Made by a program: the position numbers and the translations under genes
In this document: piece after piece, positions 1-8,568 of the stretch
How the letters are laid out: each line of letters begins with the position of its first letter
How positions within the stretch are numbered: the stretch's first letter is position 1
Notes under the pieces: generated by a model
Databases searched by the model: none
What the model was told of the DNA's origin: nothing
The model's input: only the letters and a program-made list of their open reading frames with translations
From: Rothia nasisuis
Lineage (GTDB): Bacteria; Actinomycetota; Actinomycetes; Actinomycetales; Micrococcaceae
Direction: 5' to 3'
NCBI RefSeq assembly: GCF_928381405.1
Contig: NZ_CAKMSB010000007.1
Coordinates: 62,001-126,000, forward strand
Length of the DNA stretch: 64,000 nt

Positions 1-456
1 AAACCTCATGATATCAGCGCGAATCATGTCGGTCGTCGGGGACCATTCAGCCTCAGCCCGCCAGAGTTCGGACACCCAAAGGCGAGCGAAACCTGGGTGA
101 GCACTCAGGTAGACGACAGCGGCCAAAAGCGCAGCGCGTAGTGCCTCACGAGGGTCGTCCTTGATACTGGCTAAAGTCATCTCTGCCAGTAGTAGCTTGG
201 CACCGTACTGAAGCAACTGATCAATCATGGTCCTCTTGGACCCGAAGTTGTAGTAGACCGTGCCCTTTGAAACACCTGCCCGTTCAGCAATATCTTCAAC
301 GGTAGTGGCGGTGGGGCCGCCCTCACTCATAATCTCCATAGCAGCTTCAAAGAGCTTGAGCTGAGTTTTGTTGGTGCGCCCGGGGCGGCGAGTGGATGCA
401 CCAACCACCGGAGTCTGGTGAGCGTAAACAACAGCGTCAGCCTGGCGATCAACCAC
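1..456 (-). CDS. TetR family transcriptional regulator (partial, C-terminus outside window)
   Basis: An open frame of 152 codons runs off the left edge. After about 20 unstructured residues it shows a TetR DNA-binding domain: an N-terminal helix after RRPGRTNKTQ, then EDIAERAGVSKGTVYYNFGS, the typical helix-turn-helix followed by the YYxFxSK signature. The remainder is the start of the helical ligand-binding domain. The start is taken as GTG at 456, preceded by a GGGGTAGGGG purine run; no ATG lies upstream of the HTH in this frame. A 28-bp inverted repeat sits 17 bp upstream, so autoregulation is likely. The ligand and regulated target cannot be read, because any partner gene lies outside the window. 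Confidence 0.85.
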   Translation of the reverse strand, partial: MVDRQADAVVYAHQTPVVGASTRRPGRTNKTQLKLFEAAMEIMSEGGPTATTVEDIAERAGVSKGTVYYNFGSKRTMIDQLLQYGAKLLLAEMTLASIKDDPREALRAALLAAVVYLSAHPGFARLWVSELWRAEAEWSPTTDMIRADIMRF

Positions 457-472
457 CCCTACCCCCTATTTA

Positions 473-500
473 TTTGAAAAAATCATATTACTTTTTCAAA
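473..500. promoter_or_regulatory. Candidate TetR operator
   Basis: A perfect 9-bp inverted repeat, TTTGAAAAA (473-481) and TTTTTCAAA (492-500), with a 10-bp AT-rich spacer. It lies directly upstream of the TetR-family start codon in the only space between that gene and tadA. Size and position fit an autoregulatory TetR site, but binding is inferred. Confidence 0.5.
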
Positions 501-548
501 GATACATGATTTTACGGGCCAGCACCCGGGGCTGAAAGAGTGTCGCCC

Positions 549-1073
549 CTAGCGGTGCCCACTAAAGAAATCGGTCAGGAGCTGCGCACAGTCAGCTTCA
601 AGCACCCCAGGATAGACCTCAACCCAGTGGTTGACCTTGCGGTCACGCAACACATCATAGACGCTCCCTGAAGCCCCTGTCTTTTCCTCCCATGCACCCA
701 TGATGACTGTGGGTAGGCGGGCCAGCAAAATCGCCCCGGCACACATAAGACAGGGTTCGAGCGTGACCACCAGGGTGCAACCGTCAAGCCGCCAGGTTCC
801 CAGGTGCTCTGCGGCCTGGCGGATGGCCAGCACCTCCGCGTGGGCGGTGGGGTCTGCGTCAACTTCGCGCCGGTTATGCCCCCGCCCAATCACCTGCCCG
901 CTGGCATCTACCACAATCGCCCCGATGGGTACATCGGCATGAATCAGGGCCAGTTTAGCCTGGTCTATGGCCTGATACATGAGGGCCTCATGGGCTGAGT
1001 TTCGGGGGCGGTTGGTGAAGGCTGGGCGGGGCATGGTTCTTTCGTCGAGAGTGTGATGAGTCAGGTCACTCAC
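549..1073 (-). CDS. tadA: tRNA-specific adenosine-34 deaminase TadA
   Basis: Deaminates adenosine 34 to inosine in the tRNA-Arg(ACG) wobble position in the cytoplasm. The zinc/catalytic motif HAEVLAIRQA (His ligand plus proton-shuttling Glu) is followed by PCLMCAGA with the two Cys ligands, the order expected for a TadA/CDA-fold enzyme. At 174 aa it is slightly longer than E. coli TadA because of an N-terminal extension. The start is taken as GTG at 1073 because AAGGAGT lies 5 bases before it; an ATG 13 codons in is the alternative. It is 24 bp from recQ on the same strand and may be co-transcribed with it. Confidence 0.95.
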   Translation of the reverse strand: MSDLTHHTLDERTMPRPAFTNRPRNSAHEALMYQAIDQAKLALIHADVPIGAIVVDASGQVIGRGHNRREVDADPTAHAEVLAIRQAAEHLGTWRLDGCTLVVTLEPCLMCAGAILLARLPTVIMGAWEEKTGASGSVYDVLRDRKVNHWVEVYPGVLEADCAQLLTDFFSGHR

Positions 1074-1097
1074 AGCTGACTCCTTGAACGGAGCCAG

Positions 1098-3290
1098 CTA
1101 GTGGGTTACGGCAAGTGCGTAGGGCAGGACGCCGGTAGCACCTGCTGCGCGCAGGGCGCGGGCAGTGACGGTGGTTGACCAGCGTGAGTCTATTCTATCG
1201 GTGACCAGCAGAACAGGCCCGGGGCTGGCTGCCAGGTAGTCTGCCGCTGACACAGGCAGGCGATAGGCACTCAACACGCCGGCGCAGCGAAAAACACTGT
1301 TACCGCCAAAATGAGCGGGAGCACCCACCATCTCAAAGTCTCCCAGGTCAACCAGCTGCCCTGCGGCGGCGATACCGCGGGCCAGCGTTGAGGCTAGTTG
1401 CGGGCGCACCGGAGAGGGCAGGCCAATCACCGCCGTGGGGCGCTGTTTCCAGCCCCAATCGCGGAGCACCCCCAGGCTGGCCTGACCCAGGTCAGCAGGG
1501 ACGGGGCCGTCCACGGGGTTGCCGTCTGGGCCGGGGGCAAAGATTTCGCGCAGACGGTTGCCCCAGCCTAGGTCAGTGAGGCGGGCCAGTGCACGGCCCT
1601 CTTCAGCCCGTTCCGCTTCAGCTATTTTGCCGCGCAGAGGTTTGCCCGTAACCTCATGGGCTGCACCGGGCACCAGCTGCCCTAGGCCGGAGGGCCACAT
1701 ACCGCGCGGCTCAACAGGTACCCCGGCGCGCGCCAAGGTTGCACCAGCACGTTCGGTCAGCGAGCGGTCATAGTCGGTGGGGTACCAGGGCCCAGCACAC
1801 ACGTCACAGATACCGCAAGGCGCTGCGGTTGTGTCGTCCAGCTCATGAACTAAAAAGACCATGCGGCAGGTATCGGTCTGCTGATAGGCCAGCATGGATT
1901 GCTGTTCGCGTTGACGGGCCTGGCGCACGCGGGCGTAGCGCGGGGCATCATAATGCCAAGGCGCACCCGTTGCTACCCAGCCGCGGGAGCCGCGCTCAGC
2001 TGCCCCCTCAACGGCCAGCACCTTGAGGAGCAATTCCAGGGAGGAGCGGCGCACATCCACACGCGCTTCGAGAGCAGGTACGCTCAGCTCTTGCCCGGCT
2101 GCGGTTGCCTCGGTCAGGGCCGCCAGCACCGCGCCAGTATTTTCTTCGGTAGGCATCGAAGCGGTGGCAAAGTACTCCCAGATTTCCTGATCTTCATTGC
2201 CGGGCAGCAGGAGCACGTCGGCCTTGATAGCGCCGCGCCCGGCTCTGCCCACCTGCTGATAGTAGGCAACGGCGCTGGGCGGTGCCCCCAGGTGCACCAC
2301 GAACCCCAGGTCGGGTTTGTCAAAGCCCATGCCCAGAGCGCTCGTAGCGACCAGAGCTTTCACCCTGTTTTCTTTGAGGGAGATTTCGGCTTCGCGGCGT
2401 TCGTCCGGGTCGGTTTTGCCGCTGTAGGCTAGCACCTCGTAGCCTGCAGCACGCAAGTAGGCAGCGGTGTCGTCCGCCGCCGAGACAGAAAGTGTGTAGA
2501 TAATACCCGAACCCGGCAGGGAGCTAAGATGGGTGGCCAACCAGCCCAGCCGGTCGGTGGCTGAAGGCAGGTGGAGCACACCCAGCCGTAGCGAGTTGCG
2601 TGAGAGCGGCCCGCGCAGAATGAAGACGCCCTCGCCCCCCTGCGCCGCATTCCTGCCTCCGTGCGCTCCTAGCTGTTCGGCGACGTCCTGCACCACACGC
2701 TGGTTGGCTGTTGCCGTGGTCGCCAGCACCGGGACGGAGGCCGTCAACCCAGCAATCAGGTCACGAATGCGGCGGTAGTCGGGGCGAAAGTCATGGCCCC
2801 AGTCAGAGATGCAGTGGGCCTCGTCGATGACGAGCAGGCCGCAGGTTTGCATGAGCTCGGGCATCCAGTCGCGGCGAAAGACCGGATTGTTGAAGCGTTC
2901 CGGGCCGACCAGGAGCAGGTCAAGTTCACCGGCGGCCAGTTGTGCCCGAATAGAATCCCATTCGGTCATGTTTGAGGAGTTGACCATGGCTGCCTTTACG
3001 CCTGCCCGGGCGGCTGCCTGCACCTGGTCGCGCATGAGCGCCAGCAGAGGTGAAACAATCAGCGCGGGCCCGCTTCCAGCGCGCCGCAGGAGTAGGGCTG
3101 AGATAAAGTAGACGGCTGACTTACCCCAGCCGGTGCGCTGAATGACCAGCGCCCGTCGGCGGTGCTTCACGAGCGCTTCGATGGCCTCGTATTGGCCGGG
3201 GTGAAAGTCAGCTGTCGGGTTGCCCGTGAGGCGGTGTAGCAGTTCGGCGGCTTCGGTCAGCAAAGACCGGGGGGCGGGGCTTTCTACCAC
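1098..3290 (-). CDS. recQ: RecQ-family ATP-dependent DNA helicase
   Basis: A 730-aa SF2 helicase for 3'-5' unwinding in recombination and repair. Visible motifs are Walker A RTGWGKS (about residues 52-58), the DEAH box and RecQ signature DEAHCISDWGHDFRPDYR, TTATAN (motif III), and QQVGRAGRG (motif VI). A zinc-binding segment follows: Cys near CRMVF, then CGICDVC. The C-terminal 150 or so residues (from about TAVIGLPSP) resemble a phosphoribosyltransferase-like fold ending in DRIDSRWSTTVTARALR, a layout seen in actinobacterial RecQ proteins that lack a clear HRDC domain. The start is a GTG; upstream spacing to the membrane-protein gene is only 9 bp. It probably forms an operon with tadA downstream. 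Confidence 0.92.
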   Translation of the reverse strand: MVESPAPRSLLTEAAELLHRLTGNPTADFHPGQYEAIEALVKHRRRALVIQRTGWGKSAVYFISALLLRRAGSGPALIVSPLLALMRDQVQAAARAGVKAAMVNSSNMTEWDSIRAQLAAGELDLLLVGPERFNNPVFRRDWMPELMQTCGLLVIDEAHCISDWGHDFRPDYRRIRDLIAGLTASVPVLATTATANQRVVQDVAEQLGAHGGRNAAQGGEGVFILRGPLSRNSLRLGVLHLPSATDRLGWLATHLSSLPGSGIIYTLSVSAADDTAAYLRAAGYEVLAYSGKTDPDERREAEISLKENRVKALVATSALGMGFDKPDLGFVVHLGAPPSAVAYYQQVGRAGRGAIKADVLLLPGNEDQEIWEYFATASMPTEENTGAVLAALTEATAAGQELSVPALEARVDVRRSSLELLLKVLAVEGAAERGSRGWVATGAPWHYDAPRYARVRQARQREQQSMLAYQQTDTCRMVFLVHELDDTTAAPCGICDVCAGPWYPTDYDRSLTERAGATLARAGVPVEPRGMWPSGLGQLVPGAAHEVTGKPLRGKIAEAERAEEGRALARLTDLGWGNRLREIFAPGPDGNPVDGPVPADLGQASLGVLRDWGWKQRPTAVIGLPSPVRPQLASTLARGIAAAGQLVDLGDFEMVGAPAHFGGNSVFRCAGVLSAYRLPVSAADYLAASPGPVLLVTDRIDSRWSTTVTARALRAAGATGVLPYALAVTH

Positions 3291-3299
3291 GAACCTGTA

Positions 3300-4046
3300 C
3301 TAGCCTCGGTAGCCCTGTGGATTCTGCCCGCCGCCTGTAGCGGTACCCATGTAAGCGCTCTGCAGCTTCCATTGCCGGTAGCTTCTGACCTGCTGCATGT
3401 AGTGGGAAACCGGGCGTTTCCAGGCGAAAACCAAAAAGACAATTGACAGCGCACCGACGATGGGGTCGAGCAACAAGGTCCAGTGGAAGTAGAGGAAGAA
3501 GCTCACGACCCCAAGCAAGCTAAGGATTTGAATGGCTGCGATGATGGTCAGCACGATACGCGCCCAGTTACGCCCCTTGGCCATAAACACCGTAAACATG
3601 ACCAGAAGGGCCGACCAGATAAGGCTAAAGATAAGACCTATGACAAAGACGATAGATGTTGCGGGCGGATTAGCTTGCAGAGTTATTTCAGATTCCAGCG
3701 TGGCCTGTTCTCCGGCTGAGGTACCCCCTGATAAAAGTGACAGAAGCCCATTGGCGGTCCCCCGCTGAATCTCTTCGTAGTAGAAAATCTGAAGCACCGA
3801 GCCCAACAAGCCCAGAGCGATGATTATGTACATCATCATGGTAGCAGTCTTAAGCGGCTTTGGAGCTACCGGCTCCTCCATGTGGGCAGGGAGACCCTGG
3901 CCGTAGGCCTGGGCGAAGGTAGCATAGCTCTCCTGGTTGGTGTATTGGCCTTGGGGGGCACCGTACTGCTGGGGTGCGTTGTAGTTGGGGTAAGCCGGTG
4001 GCTGGTTCGGCGAGGGCTGCTGGTAGTTGCCAGTGGGCTCGGTCAT
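3300..4046 (-). CDS. Uncharacterised multi-pass membrane protein with Pro/Gln/Tyr-rich N-terminus
   Basis: 248 aa. Residues 1-65 are low complexity, rich in Pro, Gln, Asn and Tyr, and are probably a disordered cytoplasmic tail. About four hydrophobic segments follow: around MMYIIIALGLLGSVLQIF, then TSIVFVIGLIFSLIWSALLV, a third around IVLTIIAAIQILSLLGVV, and a last one ending VFLVFAW. I recognise no catalytic motif. Similar small proteins with disordered proline-rich heads are common in actinobacteria and usually have no assigned role. It lies directly upstream of recQ with a 9-bp gap, so they are probably co-transcribed; the context does not reveal a function. Confidence 0.75.
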   Translation of the reverse strand: MTEPTGNYQQPSPNQPPAYPNYNAPQQYGAPQGQYTNQESYATFAQAYGQGLPAHMEEPVAPKPLKTATMMMYIIIALGLLGSVLQIFYYEEIQRGTANGLLSLLSGGTSAGEQATLESEITLQANPPATSIVFVIGLIFSLIWSALLVMFTVFMAKGRNWARIVLTIIAAIQILSLLGVVSFFLYFHWTLLLDPIVGALSIVFLVFAWKRPVSHYMQQVRSYRQWKLQSAYMGTATGGGQNPQGYRG

Positions 4047-4233
4047 GGGGATGAGGCCTCTTTCTGGGGCTGTACGGGCTGTCTACCCTTTAACCCTACC
4101 GGCCAGCGGCAAAATCAACCAGAGTTTATGCTCCCCATAGGTGAACTTCTCGCGTGTGTCGTTAGCATCTCTGCCAGAGCTGAGATGGGTATCGCGCCCC
4201 AGGCCAGGGTTAGCTGCCCGATATGAGCGGTAT

Positions 4234-4740
4234 TCAAGCCCCTTCAAAGATGCCGCGAGCGCGGTTTTTCTTTACCGAGGACGCGGGAAAAATACGACCG
4301 CTCATGGAGATATAGACTCCGGGTTCAAGTAGGTTGAGGGCGGCTACGGTTGCACCCAGGTTGAAGCTGGCATCGGACTTGCGCATGGACGCGGGCTGCA
4401 TGGCCCCGGTGAGTACCACAACCTTGTGGCCCAGCTCGGCGTTTGCCTCGATGTAGCGGGCGGTCTCGGGCATGGTGTCGGTACCGTGGGTGATGATGAC
4501 ACGGTCATTCTCTACAGCGTCCAGGGCTTGCACCAGGGTAGCGCGGTCGGCGTCGACTATATCGAGGCTGTCGAGCTTGAGCACGCTTCGCACATCGAAG
4601 GCGGTGTCGGTGAGCACGTAGCTGAGTAGCTCGGGCACCGAGGGTTCGCCGATTTCGAGTTCACCGGCTACGGAGTAGACCTTGTCAAAGGTGCCGCCGG
4701 TGGTCAGGATGGTGACGGTTTCTGCGTTATTGATGGGCAT
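4234..4740 (-). CDS. Asparaginase-domain protein (N-terminal domain only)
   Basis: 168 aa that match the N-terminal domain of type I/II L-asparaginases. TTGGTFDK carries the first catalytic Thr, and ITHGTDTMPETARYI carries the second Thr-Asp pair. LTGAMQPASMRKSDASFN follows, as in the family. Canonical asparaginases are about 320-340 aa with a C-terminal domain, which is absent here; a stop follows GIFEGA with no remnant downstream. Compact single-domain relatives are known in other bacteria, so this may be a natural short form rather than a truncation. The start is ATG with AAGGAA upstream. Whether it hydrolyses asparagine cannot be told from sequence. Confidence 0.75.
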   Translation of the reverse strand: MPINNAETVTILTTGGTFDKVYSVAGELEIGEPSVPELLSYVLTDTAFDVRSVLKLDSLDIVDADRATLVQALDAVENDRVIITHGTDTMPETARYIEANAELGHKVVVLTGAMQPASMRKSDASFNLGATVAALNLLEPGVYISMSGRIFPASSVKKNRARGIFEGA

Positions 4741-4879
4741 GGCTTCCTTGGGGTGAGTTTTAAGGGCCTTTTAAGTGTAGTGGAGCGATGATTGCGGGTG
4801 CCTTAGCCTGGCGCTTTGGTTCGGTGTGGTTGAGGAGGCATTAGCATGATGAGAGAACCTGTTTGCGAAGGAGAACACT

Positions 4880-5722
4880 ATGACCGTTTCGGGAGCGGCT
4901 ATCACCCTCAGCTTCCCCATTGTTGGGGCCCAGTGGCTGGCAGCCAATATCGCTGCACCTAACCTGATTGTTTTGGACGCTTCGGTCGGCGAGTTCGCCG
5001 GAGCCAGCACGGGCATTCCCGGTGCCCGCCGTTTTGATGTTGACGGTGAGTTCAGCGCGCCCGAGGGCGTGCACACCATGCTAGAGGCCCAGGACTTTGA
5101 GGCCAAGGTGCGTGCCCTGGGCATAGGTGAAGATTCAGCAATTGTGGTCTATGACCGCCAGGGCATGTTCTCTGCCGCCCGTGGCTGGTTTATGTTCGTG
5201 GCCATGGGGCACGATAACGTGGCCGTCCTTGACGGGGGCTTGCCCGCCTGGGAGGCAGCCGGTTTCAGCCAGCTCCCCCTCAATGAGGGCCCCTTTACCC
5301 CCGGTTCTTTTGTGGCTGAGGATCGCGGGGTCTTCGTTGACGCTCTGACCACCAAGGCCTTCGCTGAGCGTCAAGATGCCGCTGTTATTGATGCCCGTAG
5401 CGCCGAGCGTTTTGCCGGCACTGCGCCTGAGCCCCGCCCGGGCCTGCGCGCCGGGCATATTCCCGGTTCAGTCAACCTGCCCTTTACGTCCCTGCTGGAT
5501 GAGCAAGGACGCTTCCGCGCCCCCGAAGAGGTCAAGGCCGCCGTGGACGCGGTGGCGGGGGATGCCGAAACCCTCATTTTCTCCTGTGGTTCTGGCGTCA
5601 CCGCCTGTATCGATGCCCTGGCCGCCTATGTTTCGGGCTACACCGAGCTCGCTGTCTATGACGGCTCCTGGGCCGAATGGGGCGCGCCCGACGCCACCGG
5701 CGTCCGCCCGGTCGAGCGCTAG
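4880..5722 (+). CDS. sseA: Sulfurtransferase (thiosulfate/3-mercaptopyruvate type)
   Basis: A 280-aa protein with two tandem rhodanese domains. The N-terminal inactive domain includes IVVYDRQGMFSAARGWFMF. The C-terminal catalytic domain has RSAERFAGTAPEPRPGLRAGHIPG and the active-site loop SCGSGVTA, with Cys about residue 236. The CGSGVTA loop is typical of 3-mercaptopyruvate sulfurtransferases, which move sulfur from mercaptopyruvate to cyanide or thiols. A strong AGGAGA precedes the ATG. The last 207 bp are repeated about 1.25 kb downstream as a non-functional remnant, indicating a recombination event at this gene's 3' end. Confidence 0.92.
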   Translation: MTVSGAAITLSFPIVGAQWLAANIAAPNLIVLDASVGEFAGASTGIPGARRFDVDGEFSAPEGVHTMLEAQDFEAKVRALGIGEDSAIVVYDRQGMFSAARGWFMFVAMGHDNVAVLDGGLPAWEAAGFSQLPLNEGPFTPGSFVAEDRGVFVDALTTKAFAERQDAAVIDARSAERFAGTAPEPRPGLRAGHIPGSVNLPFTSLLDEQGRFRAPEEVKAAVDAVAGDAETLIFSCGSGVTACIDALAAYVSGYTELAVYDGSWAEWGAPDATGVRPVER

Positions 5723-5792
5723 AGGCGAGTCAAATCAGCACCCACTTTGTGTCTGCTGGCGTCCAGGGCATCCAGCGCGTGCCAAATCTACT

Positions 5793-5897
5793 GAAGTCTT
5801 ATTCAAAAAGTAATCGGGCGACCCAGGCTCGGTAGCAAGCGCGAGCCTGGGGAGCTGCAATGAAGGGACTTTTGAATAACTTTTGAATAGGCTTCAA
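5793..5897. repeat. Palindromic intergenic element downstream of sseA
   Basis: Outer imperfect inverted arms (GAAG..TTATTCAAAAAGT at 5793-5811; ACTTTTGAATA..CTTC at about 5880-5897) enclose a perfect 10-bp hairpin, CCCAGGCTCG at 5822-5831 with CGAGCCTGGG at 5842-5851. A further ACTTTTGAATAA lies at 5868-5879. No T-run follows the central hairpin, so this looks more like a small repeat or MITE-like element than a simple terminator. Partly similar TTCAAAAGT ends occur near 36773 and 58890. Confidence 0.5.
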
Positions 5898-6004
5898 AGT
5901 CTCCCAGCGCACTCTAAGGCCCGCTTCCCTACCAAACAAGAGTCTGCGCAGTATTCTCCGGAGCAGCTCGCACACTTTTCTTACAACCCCTATAGGATGT
6001 AAGT

Positions 6005-6802
6005 ATGAGAATTTCAGTTCTTGGAGCTACCGGAACAATAGGCTCCCTCGTCAGCAAAAAATTGGAGCAGAAAGGCCACGACGTTAGGCGCGTTAGCCGG
6101 TCGCTTGGCTACGATTTGACGCAGGAGGCCCATGTACAACGAGCAGTTGAGCAAGCTGACCTAGTGATTGACTGCCTCAATATCGACACCCTGAGCACCA
6201 AGAAGGCCCTTGCTTTCTTCGAAGGCACCGCTTCACGCATAGCAGCTGCCGCGCAGGAGGCAGGTGTTGGGCGGATAATCTGCCTATCAATTTATGGGGT
6301 GAACAAGCAGGCGGTAGCGCGGGGTTACGGCTATTATGCCGGAAAGGCCGCTCAGGAAGCGGCCTATCAGGCTGGTGCAGTTCCGGTGACCATCATTGAA
6401 TCAGCACAGTGGTTTGAGCTTCTTCCTGTGATAGTCAGCAAAACGACTATGGCTGGGATTTGCTTATTAGCGTCGATGAGAATAGCCCCTGTTGCCGCAG
6501 AACGGGTTGCTTCTTTGGTTGCAGACCAGGTGGAGGAGCGCTCTGAGGGCCAGAACAGAATTACTATTCGAGGCCCCGAAGTACTGGATATTAAGACCGC
6601 GGTGGAGAGTTGGCTCAGTATCAAGGGAGAGATCGCTGGACTGAACCCCCGGTTTGTATTTCAGCTCCCCTATTTGGGTAAGGCTATTGCAGGTGGTGAC
6701 TTGGTGCCTGAAGAAGGACTGGTCGATGAGGTAAGTCTGAGCGATTGGCTCAAGGGTACCCCGGAAGGCACGCGCCCCCGAAGAGGTCAAGGCTACCGTT
6801 GA
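6005..6802 (+). CDS. NAD(P)-binding SDR / NmrA-like oxidoreductase with altered C-terminus
   Basis: 265 aa of the atypical SDR (NAD(P)H-binding, NmrA/TMR-like) family. The N-terminal dinucleotide motif GATGTIG is at residues 7-13. ADLVIDCLN and IICLSIYGVNK follow, and a YYAGKAAQEAAY segment is in the position of the SDR Tyr-x3-Lys. Substrate is unknown. Base composition is visibly more AT-rich than its neighbours. From about base 6771 the frame runs, out of phase, through a duplicated sseA 3' end, so the last ten or so residues (RPRRGQGYR) are not native. The protein probably lost its original tail when this segment was inserted; it may still fold, since the Rossmann core is complete. Confidence 0.75.
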   Translation: MRISVLGATGTIGSLVSKKLEQKGHDVRRVSRSLGYDLTQEAHVQRAVEQADLVIDCLNIDTLSTKKALAFFEGTASRIAAAAQEAGVGRIICLSIYGVNKQAVARGYGYYAGKAAQEAAYQAGAVPVTIIESAQWFELLPVIVSKTTMAGICLLASMRIAPVAAERVASLVADQVEERSEGQNRITIRGPEVLDIKTAVESWLSIKGEIAGLNPRFVFQLPYLGKAIAGGDLVPEEGLVDEVSLSDWLKGTPEGTRPRRGQGYR

Positions 6803-6977
6803 CGCCGTTGCCGGGGATGCCGAAACCCTCATTTTCTCCTGTGGTTCTGGCGTCACTGCCTGCATCGATGCCCTGGCCGCCTACGTTTCTGGCTATACCG
6901 AGCTCGCTGTCTACGACGGATCCTGGGCTGAGTGGGGTGCAGAGGACCCTGCCGGGCTGCGTCCGGTTGAACGCTAA
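6771..6977 (+). pseudogene. Duplicated 3' fragment of sseA
   Basis: In the frame starting at 6771 this codes for APEEVKATVDAVAGDAETL.. through SCGSGVTA to RPVER and a TAA stop. It has the same length as the last 207 bp of sseA (5516-5722) and only a few amino-acid changes. It has no start or rhodanese N-terminus, and its first part is overlapped in another frame by the end of the SDR gene. It looks like the original 3' end of sseA, left behind when incoming DNA supplied a new end. Confidence 0.85.
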
Positions 6978-7008
6978 CCGCATGGTCAACTGAGTCCAGC
7001 GCTAAAAG

Positions 7009-7045
7009 CTGCCCGGGAGGTCCTCTGTCAGGACCTCCCGGGCAG
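7009..7045. terminator. Bidirectional rho-independent terminator
   Basis: A perfect 16-bp stem (7009-7024 with 7030-7045) around the 5-nt loop ctgtc. A TTT follows on the plus strand, and CTTTT follows on the minus strand. It sits between the sseA remnant and the convergent dehydrogenase gene and can serve both. Confidence 0.85.
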
Positions 7046-7071
7046 TTTGTGCAGAGGAGAGGGGTTTGAGG

Positions 7072-7989
7072 TTACTGACCGAAGTTTTCGGTCCAGTAGT
7101 TGTTGGCGCCGGTGATGTTGCCGTCCTCGTCGTAGAGGTAGAAACCCTTGCGGTCGGCAACACCGCTGAAGCCAGCTTCGAGAGCTTCCTTGAGCTTGGC
7201 ACCGAACTCGCGCACGGTCTCGTCGTCACTCGCTGAGGCAATATGGGAGGCGACGTTGAAGCCCACAGTGTCATAGGCGGCGAAGGGGCCGGACTTGGTA
7301 CCGGTGGCGATAGTCCATGCCTTATCGATTTCCTCGGGGGTGCCTACGCCATTGACGTAGAGCTTTGCACCGGCATCGAGCCAGGGAATGAGCAGGGAGT
7401 TCAGCAGGTAGCCGGGCTGTTCCTTGCGGACGTAGACGGGAACCATGCCGGTTTCTTCGGCGTAGCGGATGGCGTCCTTGATGTTCTCTTCATCGGTCTT
7501 GGCGGTGCCCATAATCTCTGCGGTGTTGCGGATCCAGACGCGGTTGGCGTAGTGGATAGCCAGGAAGCGGTCGGTGTGGCCGCTGGCGTCTGCAAAGTCA
7601 GAGGGCAGCAGGGACGAGGTGTTGGTGGCAAGCAGAGTGCGCTCGTCAGCCAGCTCCCCTACCTTAGCCCAGGTTTCGCGCTTGAGGTCGAGGTTTTCAG
7701 GCACAGCCTCGATGACGATATCAACGTCGCCGACCGCTTCTTTGAGGTCACTGGTGGGGACGATGCGGGCGATGGCTTCGTCGAACTTTTCGGGGGTGTA
7801 GTCGGGAAGGTCCTGTTCGTAGCCCTGACGGATCCAGGTCCAGCGGTCGGTTAGTTTTTCGAGGGCTTCGGGGAAGGCATCGTAGGCAAAGACCTTCTTG
7901 CCGTGCCAGGCTGCCTGCATGATGATTTGTGAGCCCAGGACGCCGGTGCCCAGAACAGCTACGGTCTTGAATTCGCGTGACATGGTCAT
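7072..7989 (-). CDS. 3-hydroxyacyl-CoA dehydrogenase family protein
   Basis: 305 aa. The N-terminal Rossmann motif is [30 protein letters not shown] and [15 protein letters not shown] follow (the family's E/N-T-S catalytic region), then [11 protein letters not shown] with the His of the catalytic pair. The C-terminal helical domain contains [22 protein letters not shown]. It should oxidise 3-hydroxyacyl-CoA or 3-hydroxybutyryl-CoA with NAD+, as a single-domain enzyme not fused to an enoyl-CoA hydratase. The ATG is preceded by GAAGGAAAAG. No other beta-oxidation genes are nearby, so the exact substrate is open. It marks the left edge of core DNA before the tRNA-Lys island. Confidence 0.88.
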   Translation of the reverse strand: MTMSREFKTVAVLGTGVLGSQIIMQAAWHGKKVFAYDAFPEALEKLTDRWTWIRQGYEQDLPDYTPEKFDEAIARIVPTSDLKEAVGDVDIVIEAVPENLDLKRETWAKVGELADERTLLATNTSSLLPSDFADASGHTDRFLAIHYANRVWIRNTAEIMGTAKTDEENIKDAIRYAEETGMVPVYVRKEQPGYLLNSLLIPWLDAGAKLYVNGVGTPEEIDKAWTIATGTKSGPFAAYDTVGFNVASHIASASDDETVREFGAKLKEALEAGFSGVADRKGFYLYDEDGNITGANNYWTENFGQ

Positions 7990-8207
7990 CTTTTCCTTCG
8001 AAGTTGTATTTCATTGATGTAATAAATGCTACGTCCACTTATCCCAAAAGGGAAACTTTACAAGGAAAATATTAAGAAGTGTGTCGGGCACCATCGAACA
8101 CAGAATGCCACCGACCCCACAGGCACACCCGCCCTCCCCGCGACACCTTCCAGCGCAGTAACATCCTCCACCAGAAGCCCAAAATATGCCCACTTGGCCC
8201 ATAAAAA

Positions 8208-8235
8208 CCCCTCACCTGTTTCACCAAGCGAGGGG
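8208..8235 (-). terminator. Terminator hairpin beside tRNA-Lys remnant 1
   Basis: CCCCTC (8208-8213) pairs with GAGGGG (8230-8235). On the minus strand the stem is followed by TTTTTAT. It lies just downstream of the 8244 tRNA fragment in the tRNA's orientation, as a native tRNA terminator would. Confidence 0.6.
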
Positions 8236-8243
8236 CTGTTATG

Positions 8244-8287
8244 TGCGCCTTGTGGGGCTAGAACCCACGACCCACGGATTAAAAATT
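8244..8287 (-). repeat. tRNA-Lys 3'-half remnant 1 (attachment-site-like)
   Basis: Matches the 3' half of the intact tRNA-Lys at 23862-23934, from the discriminator base to the anticodon loop, with three mismatches (including CTCGAAC to CTAGAAC). The 5' half of a tRNA is absent. It shares a further ttccaatctacagcc with the copy at 11338, beyond the tRNA match. Interpreted as the outermost attachment site of the island. Confidence 0.8.
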
Positions 8288-8568
8288 CCAATCTACAGCC
8301 TCATGAATTGCAGTGAATATCTTCCGAAACATAGCAAGTTTCGCACGAGCACCCACCCTCTTCCACGGGCCACCCGTGCCCATTCATCATCTCGTTACCG
8401 TGAAACTCAGTATCTGGAGTCAGAGACGAGAACCGTTGAGTCTCCCACTCCCCCATCGACAGGCTCAAGCGCATAGACCAAAAGAATAATATATGATGCA
8501 AATCACTATAATGTGCTGCTATCTAGATATACTTCAGGGGCACCGTAGCCCAGCTATTTGGAGAAGTC

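Larger units (their letters stand above)
7990..8568. other. Intergenic region: dehydrogenase promoter, then left end of the tRNA-Lys island
   Basis: A 579-bp stretch without a convincing gene. The left third is AT-rich promoter DNA for the minus-strand dehydrogenase. At 8208-8235 there is a terminator hairpin and at 8244-8287 a tRNA-Lys 3' fragment. The rest (8300-8568) is AT-rich and should hold the promoter of the phospholipase gene; a GGAGAAG ribosome-binding site sits just before its ATG. Confidence 0.6.

Noticed and set aside
8186-8476. Plus-strand frame containing VRLVGLEPTTHGLK
   Set aside because: This peptide is the antisense of the tRNA-Lys 3' fragment; the same happens at 11259-11501. 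Neither has a coding signal apart from that.
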